The notes under the pieces were generated by a model. It ran no database searches. It was not told where the DNA came from and saw only the letters and a list, made by a program, of their open reading frames with translations. Positions 28,050 to 36,121 of a stretch of DNA of 64,000 nt are shown here, in pieces (within the stretch, counting starts at the first letter, position 1; every line of letters begins with the position of its first letter). Position numbers and translations under genes: made by a program. Origin of the DNA: Lentzea albidocapillata (GTDB taxonomy: Bacteria > Actinomycetota > Actinomycetes > Mycobacteriales > Pseudonocardiaceae); assembly GCF_000719115.1 (NCBI RefSeq), contig NZ_JOEA01000014.1:496001-560000 (forward strand). Reading direction: 5' to 3'.

Positions 28050-28865
28050 TCACCGTTCGAAAAGGCGCGCCATGACGGAGTAGTAGTGGGTCGGCGTGAT
28101 GCGGGCGAGGATGTCGAACACGTAGGCGTCCGGCCCGACCAGCACACGGGACTTGCCGCGTTCCACACCGCGGTGGATGACCTCGGCGGCCTTGTCCGGG
28201 GTGGTCAGCGCGATCTTGTCGAAGTCCGCCGCGATCTGGTCGAGCGACCGGCCCTGCTCGTCGAGCTCGGTGTGGATGCGCCCGTTGCGGATGATGTTGG
28301 TCTTGATGCCGCCGGGGTGCACGGCGACCGCCGAGACGCCGGTGCCGCGCAGTTCCTGGCGCAGCGAGTCGGTGAAACCGCGGACGGCGAACTTCGCGGC
28401 GCAGTAGGCACTCTGGTTCGGCATCCCGCACAGGCCGAACACGCTGGAGGTGTTCACGATGACGCCGTAGTTCTGCTTGAGCAGCAACGGCAGGAACGCC
28501 CGCGTGCCGTGCACGACGCCCCAGTAGTTGATGTCGAACAGCCAGGAGTCGTCCTCCGCCACGGAGTTCAGCACGCTCGTGGACGTGGCGACGCCCGCGT
28601 TGTTGAACACCGCCGCGAGCGGCAGGTCCAGCCAGTCCTGCACCTCCTTGGCGAACCGCTGCACGTCGTCGGCGTCCCGCACGTCCAGGATCCGGCTGAG
28701 CACCGGGCCTTTCAGCGACGCGGCGGTCTCCTCCAGCCCGATCTCGTCGACGTCGGCGATGACCACCGGCGACCCGTGGTGGGAGAGCCGCCGCGCGAGG
28801 CTGCGGCCGATTCCCGAGGCCGCCCCGGTGATCACCGCTGGTCGCCCTGAGATCCTGCGGACCAT
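28050..28865 (-). CDS. short-chain dehydrogenase/reductase
   Basis: 271 residues. VITGAASGIGRSLARRL is the dinucleotide-binding loop, FNNAGVATS the structural NNAG motif and YCAAKFAV the catalytic Tyr-x-x-x-Lys, with the preceding catalytic Ser in NTSSVFG. The reading frame extends upstream, but ATG 28865 is preceded by AGGGAG and starts exactly at the fold. Cofactor NAD(P); DVDEIGLEE after the second strand hints at NAD. Operon with the membrane protein downstream. Confidence 0.93.
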   Translation of the reverse strand: MVRRISGRPAVITGAASGIGRSLARRLSHHGSPVVIADVDEIGLEETAASLKGPVLSRILDVRDADDVQRFAKEVQDWLDLPLAAVFNNAGVATSTSVLNSVAEDDSWLFDINYWGVVHGTRAFLPLLLKQNYGVIVNTSSVFGLCGMPNQSAYCAAKFAVRGFTDSLRQELRGTGVSAVAVHPGGIKTNIIRNGRIHTELDEQGRSLDQIAADFDKIALTTPDKAAEVIHRGVERGKSRVLVGPDAYVFDILARITPTHYYSVMARLFER

Positions 28866-29092
28866 GTCTGCTCCCTGTCGTTGGAAGCACCTCACGTTTC
28901 CAGTGATGGCTCCGCCACGCCAGAGTCGATCAGCTTCGCCCGAACGCCCGCCAGGTCGAGATGCGCGAACTGGGGAATTCAACCGCTTCCAGCCGAGTGT
29001 TCGACACAAAGGCCACTCCTGGACACTGTTCAGGAACGGTGCACAACAGAACCGCCGCCGTCCACGCGGCGAGGTCGACGGGAGCGCTCTGG

Positions 29093-29515
29093 ATGTCCTG
29101 GCAGGAAAAAGCCGTGATCGGCACCGATCGCCTGCTCTACAAGCTGACCGGCGGCAAGTTCACCCTCGTGTCGATGTCGAAGCAGACAGGCCTGACGCTC
29201 ATCACGGTCGGTGCCAAGTCCGGCGAGCGGCGCGAGAACCAGGTCCAGTACGTGGCCGACGGCGACTCGATGCTGGTGGTGGGTTCCAACTGGGGCAAGC
29301 CCCACCACCCCGCGTGGACCACGAACCTGCTGAAGAACCCGGACATCCAGGTGAACGTGCGCGGTGACGTCCGCGACGTGCGGGGCACGCTGCTCGAAGG
29401 GGCCGAGCGCGAGGCCGCCTGGACTCGCATGGTGGCGGCCTGGCCCGCGTTCCAGGACTACGTGGAGCGCTCAGGCGGCCGCGAACTGCGGGTCTTTCGC
29501 CTCACTGCGCGCTGA
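29093..29515 (+). CDS. F420-type nitroreductase (Ddn/PF04075 family)
   Basis: 140 residues. LITVGAKSGERRENQVQYVADGDSMLVVGSNWGKPHHPAWTTNLLKNPDIQVNVRG is diagnostic of the deazaflavin (F420)-dependent nitroreductase/Ddn family of actinobacteria, split beta-barrel enzymes that reduce small substrates with F420H2. ATG 29093 with GGGAG at good spacing removes a 44-residue noncoding extension. Its last 45 bp overlap the convergent membrane-protein gene. Confidence 0.93.
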   Translation: MSWQEKAVIGTDRLLYKLTGGKFTLVSMSKQTGLTLITVGAKSGERRENQVQYVADGDSMLVVGSNWGKPHHPAWTTNLLKNPDIQVNVRGDVRDVRGTLLEGAEREAAWTRMVAAWPAFQDYVERSGGRELRVFRLTAR

Positions 29516-30034
29516 GTCCCACGCCAGCCACACGCAGCCCACGACCATGAGGACACCGTGGGCGATCCGTGCCGCCGGTGGCGTGAAGAACTGCGGCAGG
29601 AACAACGCGAACCCGGCGGCGAACACGATCGCCGCCGTGGTGCGGAGTTCCAGCGCGACCATGACCGCCGCGATCCCCATGGTGACGAGACCGATCGCGA
29701 AAGTCGTGACGGCGAACGGGTTGTAGCGCACGGACTCGGCGAGCTCGAGGACGTTCGGCTGCTGCGCGACGGCGTGCAGGCCGAAGTCCTCGGCGCCGTA
29801 GTACGGCAGCGTGAGGCCCGCGCCGACCCAGAACGTGATCGCGGCCGTGCGGTGGATCTGCAGCAACGCGATCGGCACGAGGATGAAGCCGATCATGGCG
29901 AACAGGTGCGACAGCACCCACGCGGTCGATCCCATCGAGGCCGCGGCGCCCGCCGCCGTCGTCTCGTCGTGCCACGGTCTCAACGCGGGATACAGCAGGA
30001 AGAGCAGGCCTGCGGCCGAAAGCGTCCACTTCAC
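29471..30034 (-). CDS. small integral membrane protein
   Basis: 187 residues, about six transmembrane helices (LSAAGLLFLLYPALRPW, WVLSHLFAMIGFILVPIALLQI, AAITFWVGAGLTLPYY, FAVTTFAIGLVTMGIAAVMVAL, AAIVFAAGFALFLPQFF, ARIAHGVLMVVGCVWLAWDS). GTG 30034 overlaps the TetR stop as GTGA, so the protein is co-translated with that repressor and is probably its regulated target. I do not recognise the family; no catalytic motif is visible. Confidence 0.85.
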   Translation of the reverse strand: MKWTLSAAGLLFLLYPALRPWHDETTAAGAAASMGSTAWVLSHLFAMIGFILVPIALLQIHRTAAITFWVGAGLTLPYYGAEDFGLHAVAQQPNVLELAESVRYNPFAVTTFAIGLVTMGIAAVMVALELRTTAAIVFAAGFALFLPQFFTPPAARIAHGVLMVVGCVWLAWDSARSEAKDPQFAAA

Positions 30035-30594
30035 GATTGCCCCCTGAGGTCGTCGAGGTACATCCGGACGAGCTGGTCGTAGGTATCGTCGAGGCCTTCC
30101 GGCAGGCCGAACCCGCCGCTGGACTCGATCGACGCGAAGCCGTGCACGATCACCCGCAGCCGCCGCGTGGCGTGGATGGCGTCCGAGCCCTCCAGGCCGT
30201 AGCTCCGCAGCGTGGCGAGGACGAGTTCCATGAACTTCAGGCCGGCCGCCCGCTGCAGTTCGTCGTGCAGCGGGTCCATCGGGGCGGCCGTGTAGCGCTT
30301 CGGGTGCTCCTGGACGTACGCGCGGTACGCGTGCATGAGCGCGCTGACAGCGTCGTCGCCCGACCGGCCCACAACGGTTTCGGTGAGCCGGGCGGTCATG
30401 TCCTCCATGACCCTCAGACCGACCTGGCCCCGGAGGTCGCCGAGGCTCGCGACGTGCTTGTACAGCGAGGGCGTGGCGACACCGGTCCGTGCGGCGACGG
30501 CGGCGAGCGTCAGTGCCTCGACGCCCTGCTCGTCGACCAGCTCCAGTGCGGCGTCCACGACCTTGGCGGTGGTGAGACCTGCTCGAACAGCCAT
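30031..30594 (-). CDS. TetR-family repressor
   Basis: 187 residues. The N-terminal TetR helix-turn-helix (LTTAKVVDAALELVDEQGVEALTLAAVAARTGVATPSLYKHVASLGDLRG) is followed by a ligand-binding domain of the WHG type (HPKRYTAAPMDPLHDELQRAAG). A perfect inverted repeat lies 9 bp before its ATG at 30594, consistent with autoregulation of the repressor-membrane protein operon. Confidence 0.94.
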   Translation of the reverse strand: MAVRAGLTTAKVVDAALELVDEQGVEALTLAAVAARTGVATPSLYKHVASLGDLRGQVGLRVMEDMTARLTETVVGRSGDDAVSALMHAYRAYVQEHPKRYTAAPMDPLHDELQRAAGLKFMELVLATLRSYGLEGSDAIHATRRLRVIVHGFASIESSGGFGLPEGLDDTYDQLVRMYLDDLRGQS

Positions 30595-30603
30595 AGCCCA
30601 AAA

Positions 30604-30618
30604 GCTAAAGCCATTAGC
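30604..30618. promoter_or_regulatory. probable TetR operator GCTAA-N5-TTAGC
   Basis: Perfect 5-bp arms (GCTAA AGCCA TTAGC) 9 bp upstream of the TetR start codon and about 110 bp upstream of the divergent protease gene. Position and symmetry fit a TetR autoregulatory operator; binding is inferred. Confidence 0.6.
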
Positions 30619-30726
30619 CTACTGCGTCAAGCGGGGAGATTTCGTGAAGATCTTGCCGATCCCCGGCGGTGGCGGCCCCTGCGCCGATATGAAGGGCAGG
30701 TCACTCGCATCGGCAAGGAGAAAGCA

Positions 30727-32169
30727 TTGCGTATAGCCAAGATCCTGGGGGCGGTCACCGCGAGCCTGCTGTTCGCGTCGACCGTCACGGCTGCACCGGC
30801 GACAGCCGGGCCGGCGTCGCACACCACGATCGACCCGAGCTCCGTGAAGGAGTCGATCGACTACCTGGTGCAGACCTACCGCGTCACCGAACGCGAAGCG
30901 CTGCGGAGACTCGAGCTCCAGAACGACGCGGCCAAGCTCGAAGCGACGCTGCGGAAAGAGGCCGCCGGTGAGTACGGCGGCATGTGGCTCGACCAGCAGA
31001 CCGGTGAGCTCGTCGTCGCGATGACGAAGCCCGCCGCCGCCCAGCGGCAGATCGCCGCCATGCCCGACCGCGCCAACGTCGAGGTCCGCACGGTCAAGCA
31101 CTCCCTGGCCTCGCTGAAGTCGGCGCACGACCGGATCAGCAGGCAGGTCGGCGCCGGCGCCGAGTCGGTGTACCTGCCCGCCATCAGCACGACCGAGAAC
31201 CGCGTCGTCGTCTGGGAACGCGCGTGGCTCAGGGAGAACAAGGTCGGGGCGGCCGCGCAGGCGGAGATCCGCACCTTCGACGCCGACCCCGGCATGGTCT
31301 CGGCCCGCGTTCTGCGCGAGCCCACCCCGTACTCGGCCGACCCGGTCGACTGGGGCTTCTGCCACCCGCTCTACTGCACGAACTACGGCCCCATGCGCGG
31401 CGGCCTGCGCCTGGACATGAGGCGTGACAACGGCACCACCGGCGGCTGCACGAGCGGCTTCAACCTGCGCACGACCGGCGGCGCGTTCCCCGGTGTGCCG
31501 TGGGTGCTGACCGCGGGCCACTGCATGGCCACCAAGACGAACAACGTGCCGACGCAGCACAACCGCCAGGTGGTCCTGAACCAGCACGGCATCGAGAAGA
31601 ACTCCTACCCGTACGACTACGCCGCCGTGCGCTACGTCGACGCGGCCACCGCCACCACGTGGCTGGAAGGCCAGACCAACCGCAACACGGTGCTCAAGTA
31701 CTGCCGCAACGGTGGCCTGGACAGCAACGGCGACACCCCGTGCGGTCCGCAGGTGACGTCGCAGAACCAGGAGATCACCTCGGTCACCCCGCTGTCCGGG
31801 ATCCTGACCGGTGCGATCGTCTGCGCCAGCGGGTCCGGGTCGAGCGCGGTGAACTACCCGGACTCCTTCGACAGCGGCGCCGGTGAGGGCTACCTCGTCG
31901 GCACCCGGTGCGGCCGGGTCCTCTCGACCGACGTCGGCATCAACACCGACGTGTGCGCGCGGAACGGTGACAGCGGCGGCCCGCTGTTCAGCCAGGTCAC
32001 CAAGGCGGGACTGGGCATCCTCAACGGCAGCCAGCAGGCCCGCAGCGGCGCCTGCCAACTGGGCGAGCTGAACAACTACGCCCCGCTCTCGACGATCCTC
32101 GAGGACCTCAGCGCCCGCCAGGCGAGCGGCGGGTCGGTCTTCAACGTCATCACCACCCCGCAGGGCTGA
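30727..32169 (+). CDS. secreted trypsin-like serine protease with propeptide
   Basis: 480 residues: signal peptide MRIAKILGAVTASLLFASTVTA, then a helical propeptide to about residue 190 (SVKESIDYLVQTYRVTEREALRRLELQ) as in streptogrisin-type proteases, then an S1 chymotrypsin-fold domain. WVLTAGHCM gives the catalytic His (near 264), YPYDYAAVRY the Asp (near 297) and CARNGDSGGPLF the Ser (near 416); several cysteine pairs suit an extracellular enzyme. TTG 30727 is chosen because AAGGAG stands exactly 6 bases ahead, while the frame upstream is antisense to TetR. A strong hairpin follows the gene. Confidence 0.92.
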   Translation: MRIAKILGAVTASLLFASTVTAAPATAGPASHTTIDPSSVKESIDYLVQTYRVTEREALRRLELQNDAAKLEATLRKEAAGEYGGMWLDQQTGELVVAMTKPAAAQRQIAAMPDRANVEVRTVKHSLASLKSAHDRISRQVGAGAESVYLPAISTTENRVVVWERAWLRENKVGAAAQAEIRTFDADPGMVSARVLREPTPYSADPVDWGFCHPLYCTNYGPMRGGLRLDMRRDNGTTGGCTSGFNLRTTGGAFPGVPWVLTAGHCMATKTNNVPTQHNRQVVLNQHGIEKNSYPYDYAAVRYVDAATATTWLEGQTNRNTVLKYCRNGGLDSNGDTPCGPQVTSQNQEITSVTPLSGILTGAIVCASGSGSSAVNYPDSFDSGAGEGYLVGTRCGRVLSTDVGINTDVCARNGDSGGPLFSQVTKAGLGILNGSQQARSGACQLGELNNYAPLSTILEDLSARQASGGSVFNVITTPQG

Positions 32170-32172
32170 TCC

Positions 32173-32214
32173 CTGTCGCCTGGAAGACCGGTTTTTCGGT
32201 CTTCCAGGCGACAG
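32173..32214 (+). terminator. strong hairpin after the serine protease gene
   Basis: Perfect 18-bp stem (CTGTCGCCTGGAAGACCG and its complement) around the loop GTTTTT, starting 3 bp after the protease stop codon. There is no U-tract outside the stem, as is common in high-GC actinomycetes. Confidence 0.85.
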
Positions 32215-32240
32215 CGCCGCTGGCAGAGCGCTTGATCCCT

Positions 32241-32254
32241 TGAGAGCGCTCTCA
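32241..32254. promoter_or_regulatory. 14-bp palindrome, CebR/LacI-type operator candidate
   Basis: TGAGAGCGCTCTCA is perfectly symmetrical and differs only at one symmetric pair from the CebR/CelR box TGGGAGCGCTCCCA that controls cellulase and glucanase genes in Streptomyces and Thermobifida. It lies about 105 bp upstream of the GH16 start and just before an A/T-rich stretch that probably contains the promoter. Confidence 0.7.
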
Positions 32255-32358
32255 TCTGACAAATTCGTGAAAACCTTTACACGTTGACCATGGGTCACGT
32301 CGCGACAACACTTCCGAACCACTGGGCGCCCAACTCAACACCCGGAAAGGTCGGTTCG

Positions 32359-33579
32359 ATGCAGCGACGCATCGGGACGGCCCTCGCCGCCGCCTTGATG
32401 GTGGCCGCAGGGATCACCGTCGCCACCACCAGCCAAGCTCCCCCTGCCAACGCGGCGGTGACCTGGGCCGACGAATTCAACGCTCCCGCCGGCACCGGTG
32501 TCGACGGCGGCAAGTGGAACATGGAAGTGGGCAACAACAACGGCAACAACAGGGAACACCAGTGGTACCAGTCGGGTACCTCGAACGCGGCGCACGACGG
32601 CCAGGGCAACCTCGTCATCACCGCGAAGAAGGAGAACCCCGGCAACTACAACTGCTGGTACGGCCGGTGTCAGTACACGTCCGCGCGCATCAACACCGCG
32701 AACAAGTTCACCCAGACCTACGGCAGGTTCGAAGCGCGCATGAAGATGCCGCGCGGCAAGGGAATCTGGCCCGCGTTCTGGATGCTCGGCGCTGACATCA
32801 ACACCGGTAACCCGTGGCCGGGTTCCGGTGAGATCGACATCATGGAGTTCCTGGGACACCAGACGAACACCGTGTACGGCACGATCCACGGCCCCGGTTA
32901 CTCCGGTGCCGGTGGCAAGTCCCACGCCTACAACGGCCCGAACTTCTCCGACGGTTTCCACAACTTCGCGGTGGACTGGAAGCCAGGCGAGATCACGTGG
33001 TCGGTGGACGGCAACGTCTACGCCCGCAACACCCCCACTGATGTCAACGGCAACCCGTGGGTGTTCAACAAGCCGTTCTTCATCATCATCAACCTCGCGG
33101 TCGGTGGTGAGTGGCCGGGCTACCCGGACGCCAGCACGACGTTCCCGCAGCAGCTCGTGATCGACTGGGTCCGCGCCTCCAACGACAGCACCCCCATCGG
33201 TGGTGGCTCGGAGATCCGCGGCATCGGCGGCAAGTGCCTCGACGTGCCCTGGGCGAACACCGCCAACGGCACGCCCATCCAGATCGTCGGCTGCAACGGC
33301 AACGCCGCCCAGAAGTGGAGCCGTCCCGGTGACGGCACCATCCGCGCGCTGGGCAAGTGCCTCGACGTCAGCGGTAGCCGTACCGCGAACGGCACGGTGG
33401 TCCAGCTATGGGACTGCAACGGCACGGGTGCCCAGCAATGGGCTGTCAGCGGGGCTCGGGACATCGTGAACCCGCAGGCCAACAAGTGTCTGGACACCGT
33501 GGGAGGTTCCTCGGCCGACGGTACAAGAACCCACATCTGGGACTGCCTCGGCGTAGCCAGCCAGAAGTGGCAGGTCTGA
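32359..33579 (+). CDS. secreted GH16 endo-beta-glucanase with ricin-type lectin domain
   Basis: 406 residues. Signal peptide MQRRIGTALAAALMVAAGIT; GH16 domain about 34-270 with the catalytic signature GSGEIDIMEFLG (nucleophile and acid/base Glu) and flanking IWPAFWMLG; then a C-terminal beta-trefoil of the ricin-B/CBM13 type (about 285-406) with three QxW repeats (QKWSRP, QQWAVS, QKWQV). Likely an extracellular laminarinase-like beta-1,3-glucanase targeting fungal or plant glucan. ATG 32359 has GGAAAGG upstream. The CebR-like palindrome upstream predicts sugar-responsive repression. Confidence 0.94.
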   Translation: MQRRIGTALAAALMVAAGITVATTSQAPPANAAVTWADEFNAPAGTGVDGGKWNMEVGNNNGNNREHQWYQSGTSNAAHDGQGNLVITAKKENPGNYNCWYGRCQYTSARINTANKFTQTYGRFEARMKMPRGKGIWPAFWMLGADINTGNPWPGSGEIDIMEFLGHQTNTVYGTIHGPGYSGAGGKSHAYNGPNFSDGFHNFAVDWKPGEITWSVDGNVYARNTPTDVNGNPWVFNKPFFIIINLAVGGEWPGYPDASTTFPQQLVIDWVRASNDSTPIGGGSEIRGIGGKCLDVPWANTANGTPIQIVGCNGNAAQKWSRPGDGTIRALGKCLDVSGSRTANGTVVQLWDCNGTGAQQWAVSGARDIVNPQANKCLDTVGGSSADGTRTHIWDCLGVASQKWQV

Positions 33580-33625
33580 GGTCTCTCCCCGTCCGGTTGC
33601 GCATGGCCTGACAGGGAGATCCGAG

Positions 33626-33674
33626 AGCGCTGGACGTGAACCCCCGCGGCGGAGGGTCCACGTCCAGCGCTTTT
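33626..33674. terminator. bidirectional terminator between GH16 and cyclodeaminase genes
   Basis: 13-bp perfect stem (AGCGCTGGACGTG and its complement) with a 20-nt loop, followed by TTTT on the plus strand. It begins 46 bp after the GH16 stop and ends beside the stop of the convergent cyclodeaminase gene (33675). Confidence 0.8.
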
Positions 33675-34532
33675 CTACACCAGAAGCCTTGCGACAGCCC
33701 AGTCCTGCACCGCGACGCCGACCGACTTGAACACCGTCCGGCCTTCGCGCAGCGGTGGGTTCCCCAGCGCCGCACCGAGTTCGACGAGCGACTCCAGCCT
33801 GAGCACGCCGGACTGAACCGCGCGGATGATCTCGCCGGCCTCGCTCAGCGCCGCCTCGACCTGGTCCACCACCACGACTCCGGCGGTCGCCAGCAGTTCC
33901 TCGGGCAGCTCGCGCATCACCGGCCGATACGACCCGATGGCGTTGACGTGCACGCGTTCCTTGAGCGAGTCGCACCGGAACAGCGGCACGGTCGACGCCG
34001 TCGCACAGCACACGACGTCCGCGTCCCGCACGGCTTCGTCCGCATCGTTCGCCACGTCCATGACCGTGTCCGGCAGCTCGTCCTTCAGGCTCTCCAGCAA
34101 CGCCTCGGCCTTCTTGGCGTTCCGGTTGAACACGACGAGCTTCTTCAACGGCCGCACCGCGTGCACGGCCCTGACCTGGTCCACGGCCTGCGCCCCGGCA
34201 CCCAGCAACGCCAGGTGCGACGCGTCCTCGTCCGCCAGCAGATCCGTTGCCACACCGACGACAGCACCCGTGCGCAGGGTCGTGAGCGACACCGCGTCCG
34301 TGACGAACTGGCCGTCCGAGTGCGAGTACACGACCGTGCCCGTGATCATCGGATCCCGTTCGACCTCGATGCTGATCACCTTGACCGCCGTCGACCCCGT
34401 GGGCCGGTGGTGCACGGCCATGACGAGCGACCGGCTGTCGCCGAACGCCTGCCGCGGCGGCAGGTCGAACTCCTCCGCGGCCAGCCCGACGAACGCTTCT
34501 CGCACGGCCTTGATCGCTGCGGGCATCGTCAT
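33675..34532 (-). CDS. ornithine cyclodeaminase/mu-crystallin family protein
   Basis: 285 residues. MPAAIKAVREAF, TGTVVYSHSDGQFV and ATDLLADEDASHLALLGAGAQAVDQVRAV (NAD-binding loop) followed by VNAIGSYRPVMREL are family hallmarks. Members include ornithine cyclodeaminase, alanine dehydrogenase and imine reductases, and the reaction here is not fixed. ATG 34532 is the first usable start; the upstream frame runs into the DUF397 gene. The protein is slightly short at the N-terminus for the family. Confidence 0.88.
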   Translation of the reverse strand: MTMPAAIKAVREAFVGLAAEEFDLPPRQAFGDSRSLVMAVHHRPTGSTAVKVISIEVERDPMITGTVVYSHSDGQFVTDAVSLTTLRTGAVVGVATDLLADEDASHLALLGAGAQAVDQVRAVHAVRPLKKLVVFNRNAKKAEALLESLKDELPDTVMDVANDADEAVRDADVVCCATASTVPLFRCDSLKERVHVNAIGSYRPVMRELPEELLATAGVVVVDQVEAALSEAGEIIRAVQSGVLRLESLVELGAALGNPPLREGRTVFKSVGVAVQDWAVARLLV

Positions 34533-34557
34533 GGTTCGGATGGTAACGACCTGCCGG

Positions 34558-34719
34558 TCAGTGCTTCCGCGTGACGCCCGCCAGGAACGCGGTCCACGCG
34601 GCGGCGCCCACCTCGACGTGGGCGGCGGGCGCCTTGCTGTCCCGGATGCCGATGCCGATGGCGACCTCAACGCAGTCACTTGCGTTCGCGCTGTAGCTGC
34701 TCTTGCGCCATTCGGCCAT
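34558..34719 (-). CDS. DUF397-domain small protein
   Basis: 53 residues: MAEWRKSSYSANASDCVEVA..., then IRDSKAP and WTAFLAGV near the end, the typical DUF397 pattern. These tiny proteins are encoded next to XRE regulators with a DUF5753-like sensor throughout actinomycetes (compare BldB/WhiJ-type modules), and here the gene starts 10 bp after the XRE stop. ATG 34719 follows AGGAGA. Probably a partner or antagonist of the XRE protein. Confidence 0.93.
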   Translation of the reverse strand: MAEWRKSSYSANASDCVEVAIGIGIRDSKAPAAHVEVGAAAWTAFLAGVTRKH

Positions 34720-34729
34720 GTGCGTCTCC

Positions 34730-35560
34730 TCAACCGGCGATGTCCTTGATCAGACTCCTCGATTGTTCCTCGTCCAACGCCGTCCGGGCGAGTGATTCGA
34801 CCACCGCGTCGTAGCTCTTGATGGGCAGCGGCGCCTCGATGATCAGGCTGGCGTTCTCGCTCTCCACGAACACCACCGGCTCGATCTTGTGGAACCGCAG
34901 CAGGCTGAACGGTCCCGAATGCCCGGCGTGTGCGCCCAGCGACGTCGGAATGACCCTGATCACGACATACGGCCGCATCGACACCTTCTCCAGGTGCTGC
35001 AACTGGGCCCGCATGACCTCTTCGCCACCGACCGGCGTCCTGAGCACGGACTCGTGGATGTAGAAGGTCGCCTTCAACCCCGGCCGGAGCGCCTCCTTGC
35101 GCATCGCCCGCGCCGCGACGCGCTCACCCACCTCGTCTTCCGGCACGTTCGCATTCGCCTCGACCACTGCTCGCGTGTAGTCGGGAATCTGCAACATGCC
35201 GTGTACAACCAACGGCTGCCAGCTCACGAGGGTCTTCGCGATCGCCTCGTGCTGGACGAGTGTGCGCGGCAGGATCGGCTCGGCGGCCCCGTGTTCCTGG
35301 AGCCACCCCTTGACGTTCGTCGCGCGGAACAGCTTCATCAAATGTTCCCGCTCCGGCGACGGCGTCCGGCACACACCCAGCAGGAGCGCAAGTTCCAGTT
35401 CGGTGGCACCGCCCTTGCCATTGATCAGGTCGGAGAGCTTGGCTTCCTGCCAGTCGGCGAGTTCGGCGACCTTGCGCGAGGTCATGCCCGTGGCGGCAAT
35501 GGCCGCGCGAAGCCCGTCACCGAACTCCCGGCCCCTTGCAGTGGAGAATCTTTTCGGCAT
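34730..35560 (-). CDS. XRE-family regulator with DUF5753-like domain (WhiJ-like)
   Basis: 276 residues. The N-terminal helix-turn-helix (FGDGLRAAIAATGMTSRKVAELADWQEAKLSDLINGKGG) is followed by a long C-terminal sensor region (YEWLQEHG-like GWLQEHG..., QPLVVHGMLQIPDYTRAVV, FYIHESVLRTPVGGEEVMRAQLQHL) typical of the DUF5753 family. Paired with DUF397 downstream and divergent from the zinc-finger gene. ATG 35560 opens the domain; the longer frame to 35830 is noncoding. These modules modulate development or antibiotic production in Streptomyces; a role here is by analogy. Confidence 0.93.
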   Translation of the reverse strand: MPKRFSTARGREFGDGLRAAIAATGMTSRKVAELADWQEAKLSDLINGKGGATELELALLLGVCRTPSPEREHLMKLFRATNVKGWLQEHGAAEPILPRTLVQHEAIAKTLVSWQPLVVHGMLQIPDYTRAVVEANANVPEDEVGERVAARAMRKEALRPGLKATFYIHESVLRTPVGGEEVMRAQLQHLEKVSMRPYVVIRVIPTSLGAHAGHSGPFSLLRFHKIEPVVFVESENASLIIEAPLPIKSYDAVVESLARTALDEEQSRSLIKDIAG

Positions 35561-35629
35561 GACTAGGACCGTAACCCCATTCCTGGGGCCTCCAGAACAT
35601 TCGGAGCCAACACAACCCAAAAGGGCGTT

Positions 35630-35650
35630 AGCTTGGAGCTCATCCAAGCT
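35630..35650. promoter_or_regulatory. 21-bp inverted repeat in XRE/zinc-finger divergent promoter
   Basis: AGCTTGGA-GCTCA-TCCAAGCT: perfect 8-bp arms, 13 bp before the zinc-finger start codon and about 70 bp upstream of the XRE start. A good operator candidate for the XRE protein. Confidence 0.6.
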
Positions 35651-35663
35651 GCAGAATAATCCT

Positions 35664-35876
35664 GTGAGATTTCGATGGACGCCCCACGAAGGGCGGCGAC
35701 ATGCCATCTCCGAGGAGCCGGCCAGGGGGCGGCTCCTCGAGACACTATGCGGTAGTCCCTTTGTGCCACAAGAGCTCGACCTGTGGTCGAACAAGAACGT
35801 GTGGCCCACGTGCTGGGACTGCGACGGCATCTGGCGAGAGAGCGAGGGGATCCTGCCATGGCCGCGGAAATCCTGA
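35664..35876 (+). CDS. small zinc-finger protein
   Basis: 70 residues beginning MRFRWTPHEGRRHAI, with Cys at 29, Cys at 50 and 53 (PTCWDC) and His in the opening motif, then EGILPWPR. This HEGRRHA...LCG...PTCxxC pattern recurs in small actinobacterial zinc-finger proteins encoded beside XRE/DUF397 pairs. GTG 35664 is the only start placing the conserved WTPHEG at the N-terminus. Its end overlaps the next gene by 19 bp. Exact role unknown. Confidence 0.85.
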   Translation: MRFRWTPHEGRRHAISEEPARGRLLETLCGSPFVPQELDLWSNKNVWPTCWDCDGIWRESEGILPWPRKS

Positions 35877-36109
35877 CGGAAGACCTATTGCGCGTATCTC
35901 TTCAGCGCCTCTCGCGTGAGGTGGTGAAGACTTATCCACAGTTCGGTGAGTTGCTCGCGCAGAACATGTTGCGCACGTGCGGCCTGATTCCGGACCTGGA
36001 ACGCGCCGAGCACTATCGCGAGCTCGGAACGTTGCTCACCGACCTCGGCCGCCTTTACCTGGCCGAGGCCGACATGCTCTCCACGGTGGACGGGTCACCA
36101 CCTGGCTGA
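35858..36109 (+). CDS. small helical protein of unknown function
   Basis: 83 residues, mostly predicted helix (LLRVSLQRLSREVVKTYPQFGELLAQNMLRTC, ELGTLLTDLGRLYLAEADML). ATG 35858 has GAGGGGA nearby and overlaps the zinc-finger gene by 19 bp, so the two are coupled. No family recognised; plausibly part of the same regulatory module. Confidence 0.75.
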   Translation: MAAEILTEDLLRVSLQRLSREVVKTYPQFGELLAQNMLRTCGLIPDLERAEHYRELGTLLTDLGRLYLAEADMLSTVDGSPPG

Positions 36110-36121
36110 GCGGCCATGTCG

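Noticed and set aside
28961..29092. 44-residue N-terminal extension of the F420-type nitroreductase
   Set aside because: The extension lies in the SDR promoter region and has no family match; ATG 29093 with GGGAG fits the domain start.
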